From the NCBI GenBank assembly GCA_029260755.1, contig JAJDCQ010000135.1, positions 35,732 through 99,731 on the forward strand: 64,000 nt of DNA. Direction: 5' to 3'. This stretch comes from Planctomycetota bacterium. GTDB lineage: Bacteria > Planctomycetota > J058 > JAJDCQ01. Position 1 is the first letter of the stretch. The number at the start of each line of letters is the position of its first letter. A program made the translations under genes and the position numbers. The notes beneath the pieces were generated by a model that saw only the letters and a list, made by a program, of their open reading frames with translations, had not been told where the DNA came from and did not search any database. Shown piece after piece: positions 53,175 through 61,800 of this stretch.

Positions 53175-55286
53175 ATGACCACCTCGAAGAAGAGAGCCGC
53201 CACCGCCCACCGCCCCGGGCGCCGTCCCGGTCGGAGCGCAGGCCGGCTCGCCGCGACCATCGTCGCGGCCGCGATCGGAGCCTCGCTCGCGGGGACCGAC
53301 GCGCGCGCCGGCGACGACGCCCGCGACGACGCGGTCGCGTGGATCGCGAAGGCGAACAAGTTCGGCCCGAAGACGCCGATCGTCGACGACATGACCGCGG
53401 CGTTCGAGGACGCGCTCGCCGTCGACAAGCAGATCGTGCTCCGGTTCGGGAGCGGGCTCATGAAGTCCGGCAAGGGGAGCTTCGCCGGAATCTGGAATCG
53501 CAACTTCTTCAGCGTCGAGCTGAGCGACGAGCAGGACGCGGCGCTCGGCGGCGGTCCGATGGGCGTGACGAACACGACGGCGGGGAAGATCCGGCCGCGG
53601 CGGAAGCGCTCGCTCCTGATCCTGAGCGACCTCGTCATTCGTGACGCGGAGCGGATGCCCGGGCGGACGCCGGTGACGGGGACGGTGCGGTTCGAGCGGA
53701 AGCGGAAGGTCGACGAACCGGTCGTGATCCTGCTGAGCTACCCGCGCAACGAGCAGACGACGATCATCGACCGCTTCGAGGTGCCGGCGGGAGATCTGTC
53801 GGCGAGGAAGGGGACGATCACGTTCGGCTTCTCGCCGATGAACATCGACGGAGAGCAGAGGGCGGGGCCGCAGCTCGTCCTCATCGAGGCCGCGACCGAG
53901 CCTGAAGGCGACCGCGAGAAGACCGAGATCGTGAGCGGAAACGTGCTCGCGGCCGTCGTGACGGTCGACCCCGACGCGGGGGACGGAGGAGCCCGACCGC
54001 CCGCGGGCGGCGGTGCGGCGCGTCCGCCGGCCGGAGGTGGAGCCGACCCGGCCGCCGCGGTGGCGGCGCTCGAGAAGCTGGGGGCGAGGGTCGACCGCGA
54101 GGAGGGGCGCGTCATCGGCGTCGCGTTCGACGAGCCGTCGCCCGAGACGCTCGCGAAGGCGGGCGACCACCTCCGCGCGCTGCGGTCGCTTCGATCGCTC
54201 GACCTCGGGTTCGGCGTCGAGGCGGATGGAGCGCAGCACCTGGCCGGGCTCGATCAGATTGAGCAGATCCAGGGAGTGACGGTCGACGACCGGTCGGCCG
54301 AGTACCTCGGGACGATGCGGAACCTGCGCGAGCTCGGTTACGGAGCGGCGAGCGGGATCAGCGACGCGGGGCTGAGCCACCTCGGGAAGCTGACGCGCCT
54401 GACGAGGCTGAACCTGACCGAGAGCCGGGTGACCGACGAAGGGCTGCGCCACCTCGCGGGGATGAAGGAGCTCGACACGCTCGAGCTCGCCCTGACCGGC
54501 GTCGGCGGGGCGGGGCTGAGCCACCTCCGCGGGCTCCCTGCATTGCGGGAGCTCAATCTGGCCGGGACGAGGGTCGACGCCGGAGGGCTGCGCCACGTGG
54601 CGGGGCTGCCGGGGCTCGAGGCGCTCAATCTCGCCGAGGCGCCGATCGGCGACGACGCGATCGCGGCGCTGGCGGGGGCGGGCAAGCTCCACACCCTCTC
54701 GATCGCCGGATGCGCGAGGGTGACCGGACGCGGGCTCGAGAAGCTGCCGGCGCTCGAGGCGCTGAGCGCGGAGGAGAGCGGGCTCGACGACGAGGGGCTC
54801 GCGGCGCTCGGGGGAGCGCGCGCGCTCACCTCGCTCACCGCGTGGAAGACGAAGGTGACCGACGCGGGCGTCGGCCACCTCCGCGGGGCGCGCGCGCTGC
54901 GAAACCTCGACCTCTCCGAGACCGAGCTCACGGGGAAGGGGCTCGAGGCGCTCGCCGCCTGCGCCGACCTCGCCGACGTGCGGCTGATCGGAGCGCCGAT
55001 CGGCGACGCGGGGCTCGGGTTCGTGAAGGCCTGGAAGCAGGCGGACGGGGTGTTCCTCAACCTGGCGAACACGAAGGTGTCCGACGCCGGGCTGAAGCAC
55101 TTCGCCGGGACGAACGGCTTCTACTCGCTGACGTTCTCCGGGACGGACGTGAGCGACGCGGGGCTCCGTCACCTCGAGGGCATGTCGAAGCTGAGGGCGC
55201 TGACCGTCGACGGGACGAAGGTGACCGCGAACGGCGTGGCGAAGCTGAAGAAGAAGCTGCCCGACTGCGACATCCTGGCCGAGTGA
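53175..55286 (+). CDS. Exported leucine-rich-repeat protein
   Basis: A 703-aa protein with a basic N terminus and a signal peptide ending near residue 45 (AAAIGASLAGTDARAGDD). Residues about 50-270 form an uncharacterised beta-rich domain (NRNFFSVELSDEQDAALGGG, RSLLILSDLVIRDAERM). A Gly-Pro-Ala linker (ARPPAGGGAARPPAGGG) leads to leucine-rich repeats (about 305-700) of the planctomycete GLxHLxxLxxLxxLxLxxTxVTDxG type: GLSHLGKLTRLTRLNLTESR, GLRHLAGMKELDTLELALTG, GVGHLRGARALRNLDLSETE. Such repeats bind proteins. The signal places it outside the cytoplasm. GAGGAG lies about 10 bases before the ATG. The codon choice is slightly different in the repeats (more AG-rich), probably due to amino-acid bias. 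Confidence 0.82.
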   Translation: MTTSKKRAATAHRPGRRPGRSAGRLAATIVAAAIGASLAGTDARAGDDARDDAVAWIAKANKFGPKTPIVDDMTAAFEDALAVDKQIVLRFGSGLMKSGKGSFAGIWNRNFFSVELSDEQDAALGGGPMGVTNTTAGKIRPRRKRSLLILSDLVIRDAERMPGRTPVTGTVRFERKRKVDEPVVILLSYPRNEQTTIIDRFEVPAGDLSARKGTITFGFSPMNIDGEQRAGPQLVLIEAATEPEGDREKTEIVSGNVLAAVVTVDPDAGDGGARPPAGGGAARPPAGGGADPAAAVAALEKLGARVDREEGRVIGVAFDEPSPETLAKAGDHLRALRSLRSLDLGFGVEADGAQHLAGLDQIEQIQGVTVDDRSAEYLGTMRNLRELGYGAASGISDAGLSHLGKLTRLTRLNLTESRVTDEGLRHLAGMKELDTLELALTGVGGAGLSHLRGLPALRELNLAGTRVDAGGLRHVAGLPGLEALNLAEAPIGDDAIAALAGAGKLHTLSIAGCARVTGRGLEKLPALEALSAEESGLDDEGLAALGGARALTSLTAWKTKVTDAGVGHLRGARALRNLDLSETELTGKGLEALAACADLADVRLIGAPIGDAGLGFVKAWKQADGVFLNLANTKVSDAGLKHFAGTNGFYSLTFSGTDVSDAGLRHLEGMSKLRALTVDGTKVTANGVAKLKKKLPDCDILAE

Positions 55287-55301
55287 GGCGAGCGGGGAGC
55301 G

Positions 55302-56354
55302 TCAGCGAGGGGTCGTCCCCGAGGCATCGTCGGGGACGATCTCGACCTCCTCCTCGAGGACGATGATCGGCCGCTGGAGGCGAATGTCGTCGCGGCCCCC
55401 GCCGGGAGGAGCGAGGTCGACCTCGCGCTCGCCATCGTTCGCGACGAGCGTGAAGTGGCGAACCCGATCGCGCGTGGCGAGATCGAGCACCCCCTGAACG
55501 GAAGCCCAGGGGGCGCGAGCATCCGCCCGAACGCGGACCCCGACCCGAGGGAGGTCGTGCGCGTCGGTCGGAGCCGAAGCCGAAGCCATCGCGATGGCCT
55601 CACGAACCGCCTCGACCCCCGGAGGCGAGGAGCGCGTCTCCGGGTCGATCTCGGGAGCCGCGAAGCCCGGAGCGATGCCGCGGCCAGCGAGAATCGAGAC
55701 CGCCGAAGCGACGAACCGAACCGGAACGCCCCCCCGCGCGTCGAGGATCACGTCCCGAGGAGGGCCCGCCGAGCCCCGGCGAACAAGGATCTCATCGAGG
55801 AGGGCGGCGAAGTCGTCCCAGCTCGAGAGAACCCGGGAGCCGACCTTCAAGACCAATCGTCCGGCGTCGTCCCCCGGACGTCGGGTCGGATTCCCCACCG
55901 AATCCCCCACCGGATTCCCCAGCGGGTCATCGGTCAGCAGCTTCACCCGGAAGTAGTCATCGGAAGCGGTGACGACCGGTGTCCCCGTCCCATGGCCATC
56001 GCGAGGAAGCATGAAGCCGACCCAGGGGGCGGGAGGAGAGACGGACGCGGCGAGAGCCCCCGAAGAGTCGACGAAGACCTCGACCACCGTCAAACGACGA
56101 ACGTAAGCGGGGTCCGAACCGAGCCGAGCCGGAAGACCGCCGAGGTCCGGAAGAAGAAACGAACCCGCGAGAGAGCCAACGGACGAGCCCACGGGAGAAG
56201 CGAACGGATCCGAAAGATCCGCCGAAAGGCCGGAAGCCGAGCGAGCCCGAACGACCATCCGCTCATCGAGCTCACCAAGCCCAAGAAGCAGGCCCGAGCC
56301 GAGAGCCCCCACCAACGACACGACGGCAACGAAGCAGACCACGACCGAGCGCAT
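55302..56354 (-). CDS. Tandem ExbD/TolR-like membrane protein
   Basis: A 350-aa protein with one N-terminal membrane helix (about residues 4-27: VVVCFVAVVSLVGALGSGLL). Two regions look like ExbD/TolR periplasmic domains. The first is at about 170-240 (GRLVLKVGSRVLSSWDDFAA, RDVILDARGGVPVRFVASAVSIL) and the second at about 275-330 (GVRVRADARAPWASVQGVLDLAT, VRHFTLVAND). A single ExbD protein normally has one such domain and works with ExbB/TolQ; no ExbB/TolQ gene is near. GGGGAGG about 8 bases before the ATG at 56354 supports this start. It could be a domain-duplicated relative in a motor or an adaptor; the second domain matches better than the first. Confidence 0.6.
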   Translation of the reverse strand: MRSVVVCFVAVVSLVGALGSGLLLGLGELDERMVVRARSASGLSADLSDPFASPVGSSVGSLAGSFLLPDLGGLPARLGSDPAYVRRLTVVEVFVDSSGALAASVSPPAPWVGFMLPRDGHGTGTPVVTASDDYFRVKLLTDDPLGNPVGDSVGNPTRRPGDDAGRLVLKVGSRVLSSWDDFAALLDEILVRRGSAGPPRDVILDARGGVPVRFVASAVSILAGRGIAPGFAAPEIDPETRSSPPGVEAVREAIAMASASAPTDAHDLPRVGVRVRADARAPWASVQGVLDLATRDRVRHFTLVANDGEREVDLAPPGGGRDDIRLQRPIIVLEEEVEIVPDDASGTTPR

Positions 56355-56487
56355 CGAAACACCTCCCCGGCGAACGAAACCCCCGAAGACCCCACCAGTT
56401 CCCAAGCCCACCGGCAAGAGGAACCCGGAGCCGACTCAAGTCACGCCCCCCCAAGCCCGTAGACGAGACCCGACCGAGAAGACCCTG

Positions 56488-56517
56488 TTGCCGCAAGCCC
56501 CTCCCATCGGGTATAAG
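56488..56517 (+). promoter_or_regulatory. Probable promoter of the tRNA-Trp gene
   Basis: TTGCCG (56488-56493), 18 bases, TATAAG (56512-56517). Transcription from here would leave a 5' leader of about 37 bases before the mature tRNA, a usual distance. A-rich bases downstream of the -10 box are also favourable. Confidence 0.6.
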
Positions 56518-56560
56518 AGCCCGAGACGAAAGGGAGCCCCCCAAGGCCCCCGACCGTCCT

Positions 56561-56633
56561 AGGCTCGTAGCTCAATTGGTAGAGCATCGGTTTCCAAAAC
56601 CGAGGGCTGGGGGTTCAAGTCCCTCCGGGCCTG
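56561..56633 (+). tRNA. tRNA-Trp (anticodon CCA)
   Basis: 73 bases forming a full cloverleaf: acceptor AGGCTCG with CGGGCCT (7 bp, one T-G), D arm GCTC/GAGC, anticodon stem TCGGT/ACCGA with loop TTCCAAA (CCA at the anticodon position), variable GGGCT, T arm with loop TTCAAGT, discriminator G. The 3' CCA is not encoded. It reads tryptophan UGG codons. Its 3' end is also the boundary at which base composition changes, as at tRNA-targeted integration sites. Confidence 0.97.
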
Positions 56634-56638
56634 TAAGT

Positions 56639-56809
56639 TCCGACAGCAAGATCCCGGGGTGTGCCCCAGTTGTGCCCCCGGACGATCCCCTCACGCTCGC
56701 CGCGAAGCTCCTCACTGCTGCCGAGAGCGTTGCAGATCCCGCCGCGCTGATCGCAGCAGCGAGAGTCCTCGTCGAAGAAGCTCGGCGCTCGCGCGAAGAT
56801 CCGACCTAG
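56639..56809 (+). pseudogene. Open frame directly after tRNA-Trp, possible remnant of an inserted element
   Basis: An open frame without its own start continues out of the tRNA and ends at TAG 56807-56809. The last 45 residues (PDDPLTLAAKLLTAAESVAD, then PAALIAAARVLVEEARRS) form a regular amphipathic helix pair, so this may be the C-terminal tail of a lost protein. It is located where integrases of tRNA-inserted elements often end, but no recombinase catalytic motif is present and I cannot identify it. The stretch also holds GGGG-TGTG-CCCC (56656-56667), a possible terminator for the tRNA. Confidence 0.3.
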
Positions 56810-56894
56810 CACTCCGCCACGCCACGCCACACCCGATCTCGACCCCGGCCCGCGCCTCCTCAGCTCGCGCTCCCCTCGCCCGCGCAGACTTCCC

Positions 56895-56923
56895 TTGCGT
56901 CGGGCGTTGTGTGCGGATAGTAT
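56895..56923 (+). promoter_or_regulatory. Probable promoter of the TPR gene
   Basis: TTGCGT (56895-56900), 17 bases, TAGTAT (56918-56923). The -10 box lies exactly on the centre of a 29-base palindrome, so a bound repressor would block it. Confidence 0.5.
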
Positions 56924-56934
56924 CCACACACAAC
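56906..56934. promoter_or_regulatory. 29-base operator-like palindrome
   Basis: GTTGTGTGCGGATA and TATCCACACACAAC face each other around a central G; 13 of 14 pairs match. It covers the probable -10 box and ends just before the ribosome site of the gene at 56947. A dimeric regulator is expected; none is encoded next to it in the window. The half-site TATCCACA also resembles a DnaA box, but a single palindrome is not an origin. Confidence 0.6.
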
Positions 56935-56946
56935 CGGAGACCAGTC

Positions 56947-58410
56947 ATGCCCTACGTTCGGAAGAGAGGAACCCAGCTCGCGATCGTTCACGGGCATCGG
57001 GATCCCGTTACGAAGAAGGTCGAACAACGGATCCTCTTCACGATCTACTCGAAGTTGGAGGCCCGGGAGCTTCTAGGATCCGTGCCGAAACGCCAACGGG
57101 CGCTCGCAGACGGAAAGGCGCTATTCGAAGCGCTGATGAACGAGCGCTACCCCGAGATTCGCTTCGACTGGAGTCGAATCCGGGAGGCAGTCGCCGAGAA
57201 CCTGGACGTCCTGCCAGACTCGTACGCGCACAAGGCCGGTCGACTTCCAGGGACCTTTCGGGCGGATCTCTGCTCGTTCACGCGACAGCTCGCCCTTGCA
57301 GACCCGCAGGTGCTGAACTCGTCGGCGAAGCTCATCAAGGAGCACCGTCGCGAGCTCGAGTTCATTCGTCGCCTCATCGACTGGCGACTGCGCCTCTGCG
57401 ACGGCCACAGAGAGAGCGAGTGGAACGCCGACCCGTTCTTCTGGCGCTTCTCCCTCTCCGATGGAGAGGTGCCGAGCGACGTGGAGGAGATCGCTTCGGA
57501 CCTCTACAACGGCGGCGAGTTCGACGAGGCGGAGTGTGTCTTCCGGCTCTTGACCGAGTGCTTCGAGGACTACGCTGAGGGCCACAACTATCTGGGCCTG
57601 ATTGCCCTAGACCAAGATGATCTAGCTGTTGCCGCTGATCACTTCCGAAAGACCATCGAGGTTGGGCGAAGGAAGTTCCCGAAGCGGATTCGGAAGGAGC
57701 ACTACTGGAGCCTACTCGAGACGCGACCGTTCATGCGCGGGCTCCGGAACCTCGCCCTCACGTTGACGCGCGCGGGCGACTACGACGAAGCCCTCGAAGT
57801 CTGCGATCGCCTAGATCGGGAGTGCGGAGACGACCTCTCCGCTGACTCCCACCGGGCCTCAGCCTTCCTCAACCTCGGCCGGTGGGCGAAGGCGTGCGCA
57901 GCCGCAGACAGCCTCCATCGCCTCTTCCCCGAAGAGAACTTCATCGCCAGCTTCGCCTCCCTCGAACTCGGAGACAGAGAGGAGGCGACCTGGCGCTTCC
58001 TTCACGCCGCACTCAAGTACCCACGGGCAGCCCAGCTCGTTCTCGGCTTGAAGCTCAGGCCACTCCCCGAGCGCCCCTCCCGCGAGCAGGTCGACGATCA
58101 CAACAGTGGCGTCCGCCTCAAGAAGGGTCTGCAGGGCTTCTTCGATCGATGGAGCCCGGCTGGCCAGGCCTACTTCAGAGCGCTGCTTCGACGGCCGCGA
58201 GTCGTGTCGCTGCTCGAGGAGCGGCGTGCCGTCCTCGAGCGTTGGCGCGGCGATCGCGAGCCTGAGGATGAGTGGCGAGCCGCCTTCGAGCGGATGCAAG
58301 AGATGGAGACGCCTGACTTCGCGCGGGAGCAAGCGGAGTTGATGCGCAGGACTACTCCGGCGCGGCCTGGTCGAAACGGCCGAGCAACTTCCTCGCAAGG
58401 TCAGCGATGA
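56947..58410 (+). CDS. TPR-like protein of the acquired region
   Basis: A 487-aa soluble protein. The N terminus (MPYVRKRGTQLAIVHGHRD, then PVTKKVEQRILFTIYSK) is a compact beta motif; about residues 60-180 are helical; about 180-330 contain TPR-like pairs (ASDLYNGGEFDEAECVFRLL, GHNYLGLIALDQDDLAVAAD, RNLALTLTRAGDYDEALEVC, ASAFLNLGRWAKACAAADSL). The C terminus is charged. No catalytic motif was seen. The ATG follows GGAG by 7 bases. Codon third positions hold clearly more A and T than in genes left of tRNA-Trp, suggesting a different origin. The operator-like palindrome upstream implies tight control. I recall similar MPYVRKRG-type hypothetical proteins but no function for them. Confidence 0.7.
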   Translation: MPYVRKRGTQLAIVHGHRDPVTKKVEQRILFTIYSKLEARELLGSVPKRQRALADGKALFEALMNERYPEIRFDWSRIREAVAENLDVLPDSYAHKAGRLPGTFRADLCSFTRQLALADPQVLNSSAKLIKEHRRELEFIRRLIDWRLRLCDGHRESEWNADPFFWRFSLSDGEVPSDVEEIASDLYNGGEFDEAECVFRLLTECFEDYAEGHNYLGLIALDQDDLAVAADHFRKTIEVGRRKFPKRIRKEHYWSLLETRPFMRGLRNLALTLTRAGDYDEALEVCDRLDRECGDDLSADSHRASAFLNLGRWAKACAAADSLHRLFPEENFIASFASLELGDREEATWRFLHAALKYPRAAQLVLGLKLRPLPERPSREQVDDHNSGVRLKKGLQGFFDRWSPAGQAYFRALLRRPRVVSLLEERRAVLERWRGDREPEDEWRAAFERMQEMETPDFAREQAELMRRTTPARPGRNGRATSSQGQR

Positions 58411-58845
58411 TCGCGAGAAGAACCCGATGCCGCAGGTCTAGTCCTCGGCATCGCCAACCGCGAAGCCACGCATCGGCGCCTTCGGCGCATCTGGACGCTA
58501 TCCCCTGGGACATCGCCACGTCGTAGGGCACTCAGGCGTCGCCGTCCTCGACGATCTTGCGAGCCAACGGACTACGGTTTTCGGATCTTCGTGCCCGGCT
58601 GTTCACGCGGCACCTCGTCCCCGCGACGTCCCCGGGCTGCGGGACGTCATCCACACGCAAGCTCATGCAGCGGGGCATAACTTCGTCGGAGCCAAGGCTC
58701 ACGGAGCGCGGGCCTAGGCCCCACCGATCGAGTGCATCAACTTAGCCACTCCCAATCAGGGTCTTGACGCTCCGGCTGAGGTGGCAGAATGCGTGCGCAT
58801 CAGTCAGTCTCGCGAGTGCAGGCTGATTGCCGAGATGGGATTGCC
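58411..58845. other. Intergenic region with a possible promoter, no gene recognised
   Basis: 435 bases. No frame on either strand has convincing coding character. TTGAC at 58764-58768 followed by 17 bases and AGAATGC gives a possible promoter for the large gene at 58846, with a leader of about 50 bases. The middle part is A/T-richer than typical host spacers. Confidence 0.4.
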
Positions 58846-61800
58846 ATGATCGAGAAATGTCCGATACACGGAACTCCTCAATCGGAGATCCCTTGCAGCG
58901 CGTGTGAGCGAGCAGAGGCCGCAGGGGATAGGCCACTTTCCAACACGCTCTTTGGAGACGCTACTTCGCTTGGTGAGGGTGCTGACCAATCGCTCTCGGT
59001 CCGCGAACGGGAGCTGGAACTCGAGCGCCAACGACTGGAACTCGAGCGCCAGAGACTGGAACTTGAGAGCCGGCGACTCGAGCTCGACGCTGCTGCTGCG
59101 GAGCCCAAAGAGCCAAAGCGAGAGAGCGGCTCGATTCCGGCGAGGCGGCGGAGCGGACGTGCGTCGCCGACCTCGAGAAGGCTGAAGAAGAAGCGGGCGA
59201 CCTCGGGCGAGAGACCCGTGCCGACCAGCAGCCGACGTCTTGCAGCTCGAACGTCGGGACGAGTGCCGGCTCAGATGCCTCGCTCGGGATCGAGTGGGCT
59301 CGTCCTTGCGCTGCTCATTATCGGCATCATTTTTCTCTCGTCGGCTGGCGCGGCGCTCGTGTTCCTCCCCCGATCGACTCCCTCAACTGAGTACAGCGGC
59401 AACGCGACCACGGACACTCCCGAGCTCGCAGCCTTGCGAAGAAAGGCCGAGAGCGGCGACGGAAAGGCGATGCTCAACCTAGGGTCCCTCTACTACAGCG
59501 GAGTCGGTGCGCCACGGGATCTCATAGAGGCAAAGCGCTGGCTCCAGCGCGCCGCGGAGGCTGGCGACGCGGACGTCTCCGTCAAGGCGGTAATGACCCT
59601 GAGTCAGATTCGAGCCTATGAAGACCAGCTAGCGGCTGCGAAGCGCGAGGCGAGTGAGGCAGATCGAGCCCGGGTCGCACGCGAGAAGGCCGAAGCTGAC
59701 AGAGCAGCGGCGATCCAGAAGGAGGCGCGCGCCCGGGAAGAGCGCGATCGTCTGTCGCGCGAGGCCGAGGCGAAGCGTCTCGCCGCTACGACCGAGGCGG
59801 AACACGCCCAGCGACGCGGCGACATGGTCAAGATCCTCGACGTACTCGAAGCAGATCTTCGGGACCCAACGTACGACGAAGTCGTCGAAGCGAACGAAGA
59901 GCTAGCGAAGATCCTCGACGACGACGCCCTGACACCGGAGCTCCGCGATCGAGCCTCCCGTATCCAGCGAGCGGACCTCAGAGAGGCAACCGAATCAGTT
60001 GCGGCGAGCCTACTGGAAGCAGCCTCGGAGCTCGCAGCCGAAAAGCGGTACGAGGCTGCGCTCGCTGAGCTCGAGAAGCGAGGTCTCTTGGGGACGCCTG
60101 ACGGCCCAGACGTTCTCGAGCTGACGAGCAGGTGCAAGACGCAGATCATCGCGATCGAGGAAGCGCACCGCTCTGAGAGGGAGGCCGCATCGAGAGCGGC
60201 CCACGAGGCGCGGGAACTCCGGATCACCGAGGTCCGAGAGGCCGCCCGCCGACGCTGCGAGAACTGGTTTGCGTTGCGCGCGCCGAACAGGCTTGCCTGC
60301 TCCAAGTGCAGTGGTTCTGGCGAGATGCCCTGTCGTCAGTGCAAAGGCACGGGCTACACGAAGACGATCGTCGTTGGAACGTCGCCTGGTTCGGGTCGGA
60401 AGACCTGTTCGCGGTGCCGGGGTCACGGCCGCCTAGGCTGCCGTGACGTCCATGGCTACGACCCGATGGGTTTGAAACTCGCGTTTTGGGACTACATCTC
60501 ACCTTCGGCACGCGGAGGAGTCGATCGCGACGCCTTCTGCGTTGCGGTCGTTGAGAGACGCTCGCTTAGCTCCCTCGTGGGTGATGCGCTGACGATCTCG
60601 TCGGCGACGATCGATTCAGTGGTCGTAGAAGAGGCGCGTGTCATCGTTACCGCGCGCGTTCAGTGGTATTCCGCTCGGTGGGACGAGTTTCGCCAGACTT
60701 ACAACCCCCAGACTGGGACCTACTCAGTCACCTTGCAGCGCGAGAAGGGGACCTTCTACATCGCGCTGGGGCCGGACTCTAGCCCCGAGCGACTCCTCAC
60801 CGGCGAAGAGCCAGCGCCCCCTGTCGAATCCGAGCCCGAGGTCAAGCGCGAGGCGCCGGGCAACCCGGTGCCAGAAGCAGAATCGGAGGTCGCTTCCCTA
60901 CGGCCCAAACTCGACGAGAAGCGGCTCGCGCAGGAAGGAGCCCGCGCTCCACAAGACTCCATCGCCTCCGAGAACGCACTTCGGACACTTCGAGCACGCT
61001 TGGCGGTATCGCCGCTGACTGACGCAGACGCGACGGCGGGAGAGCAGTTTCTCGCCAGCTGGCCAAAGTCAGCTCATCGGGCCGACGTCCTCGATCTGCT
61101 GCAGCCGTATTATCTTCGCACCGGCTGGCGGTGGCCCATCGCGAAGACGACGCGTATCGATCGAGGCAAGAGTGAGGCGGCGATCCGGTCGGCGCTCGAT
61201 TGGCTTGCGCGCCACCAAGACCCGGACGGCAAGTGGGATTGCGATCTCTGGTCACGCGACGACTTCCGCGTCCTGTGTCGACCGAAGCCCGGGCTCACAG
61301 CGGCAGCTTGGGACCGAGGCGACGGGCGATACGACGTCGGCGTTACCGCGCTCGCGACCCTTGCGTTCCTCTCGATGAATGAGACGCATCGGACCGGCGC
61401 CCACAAAGAAACCGTGGACCGAGCGCTCAATTGGCTCATCTCACAGCAGGGTGACCGGGGAGCGATTGGCTTCAGGAACCGAACTGGCGAGGAGATCTAC
61501 AACCATGCGATCGCGTGCCTTGCCCTAGTTGAGGCTTACCTGCTCACAAGAGAGCCGCGAGTTGGCTTCGCCGCTCAGAACGCCGTCGATTTCACGGTAT
61601 CCGCCCAGAATCCTAGCTCAGGATGGAAGTATGGAGTCCGCCCTGGCCGAAGCGATACGTCGGTCACGGGATGGATGACCCTCGGCCTTGCAGCTGCCCG
61701 TCGTGCGAAGTTGAATGTGCCCGCCAGCGCGTTCGAAGGGGCGATCAGCTGGATTGACCGAACGACGTCCGATCGCGGCGCCACGGGATACCAGACGCCC

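Noticed and set aside
54000..54050. Collagen-like protein segment
   Set aside because: The Gly-Pro-Ala stretch is a short linker of two units, without the GxY triplet regularity of collagen.
56906..56934. Replication origin or plasmid iteron based on DnaA-box-like TATCCACA
   Set aside because: Only one palindromic pair is present, no replication gene is near, and the site fits an operator over a promoter.
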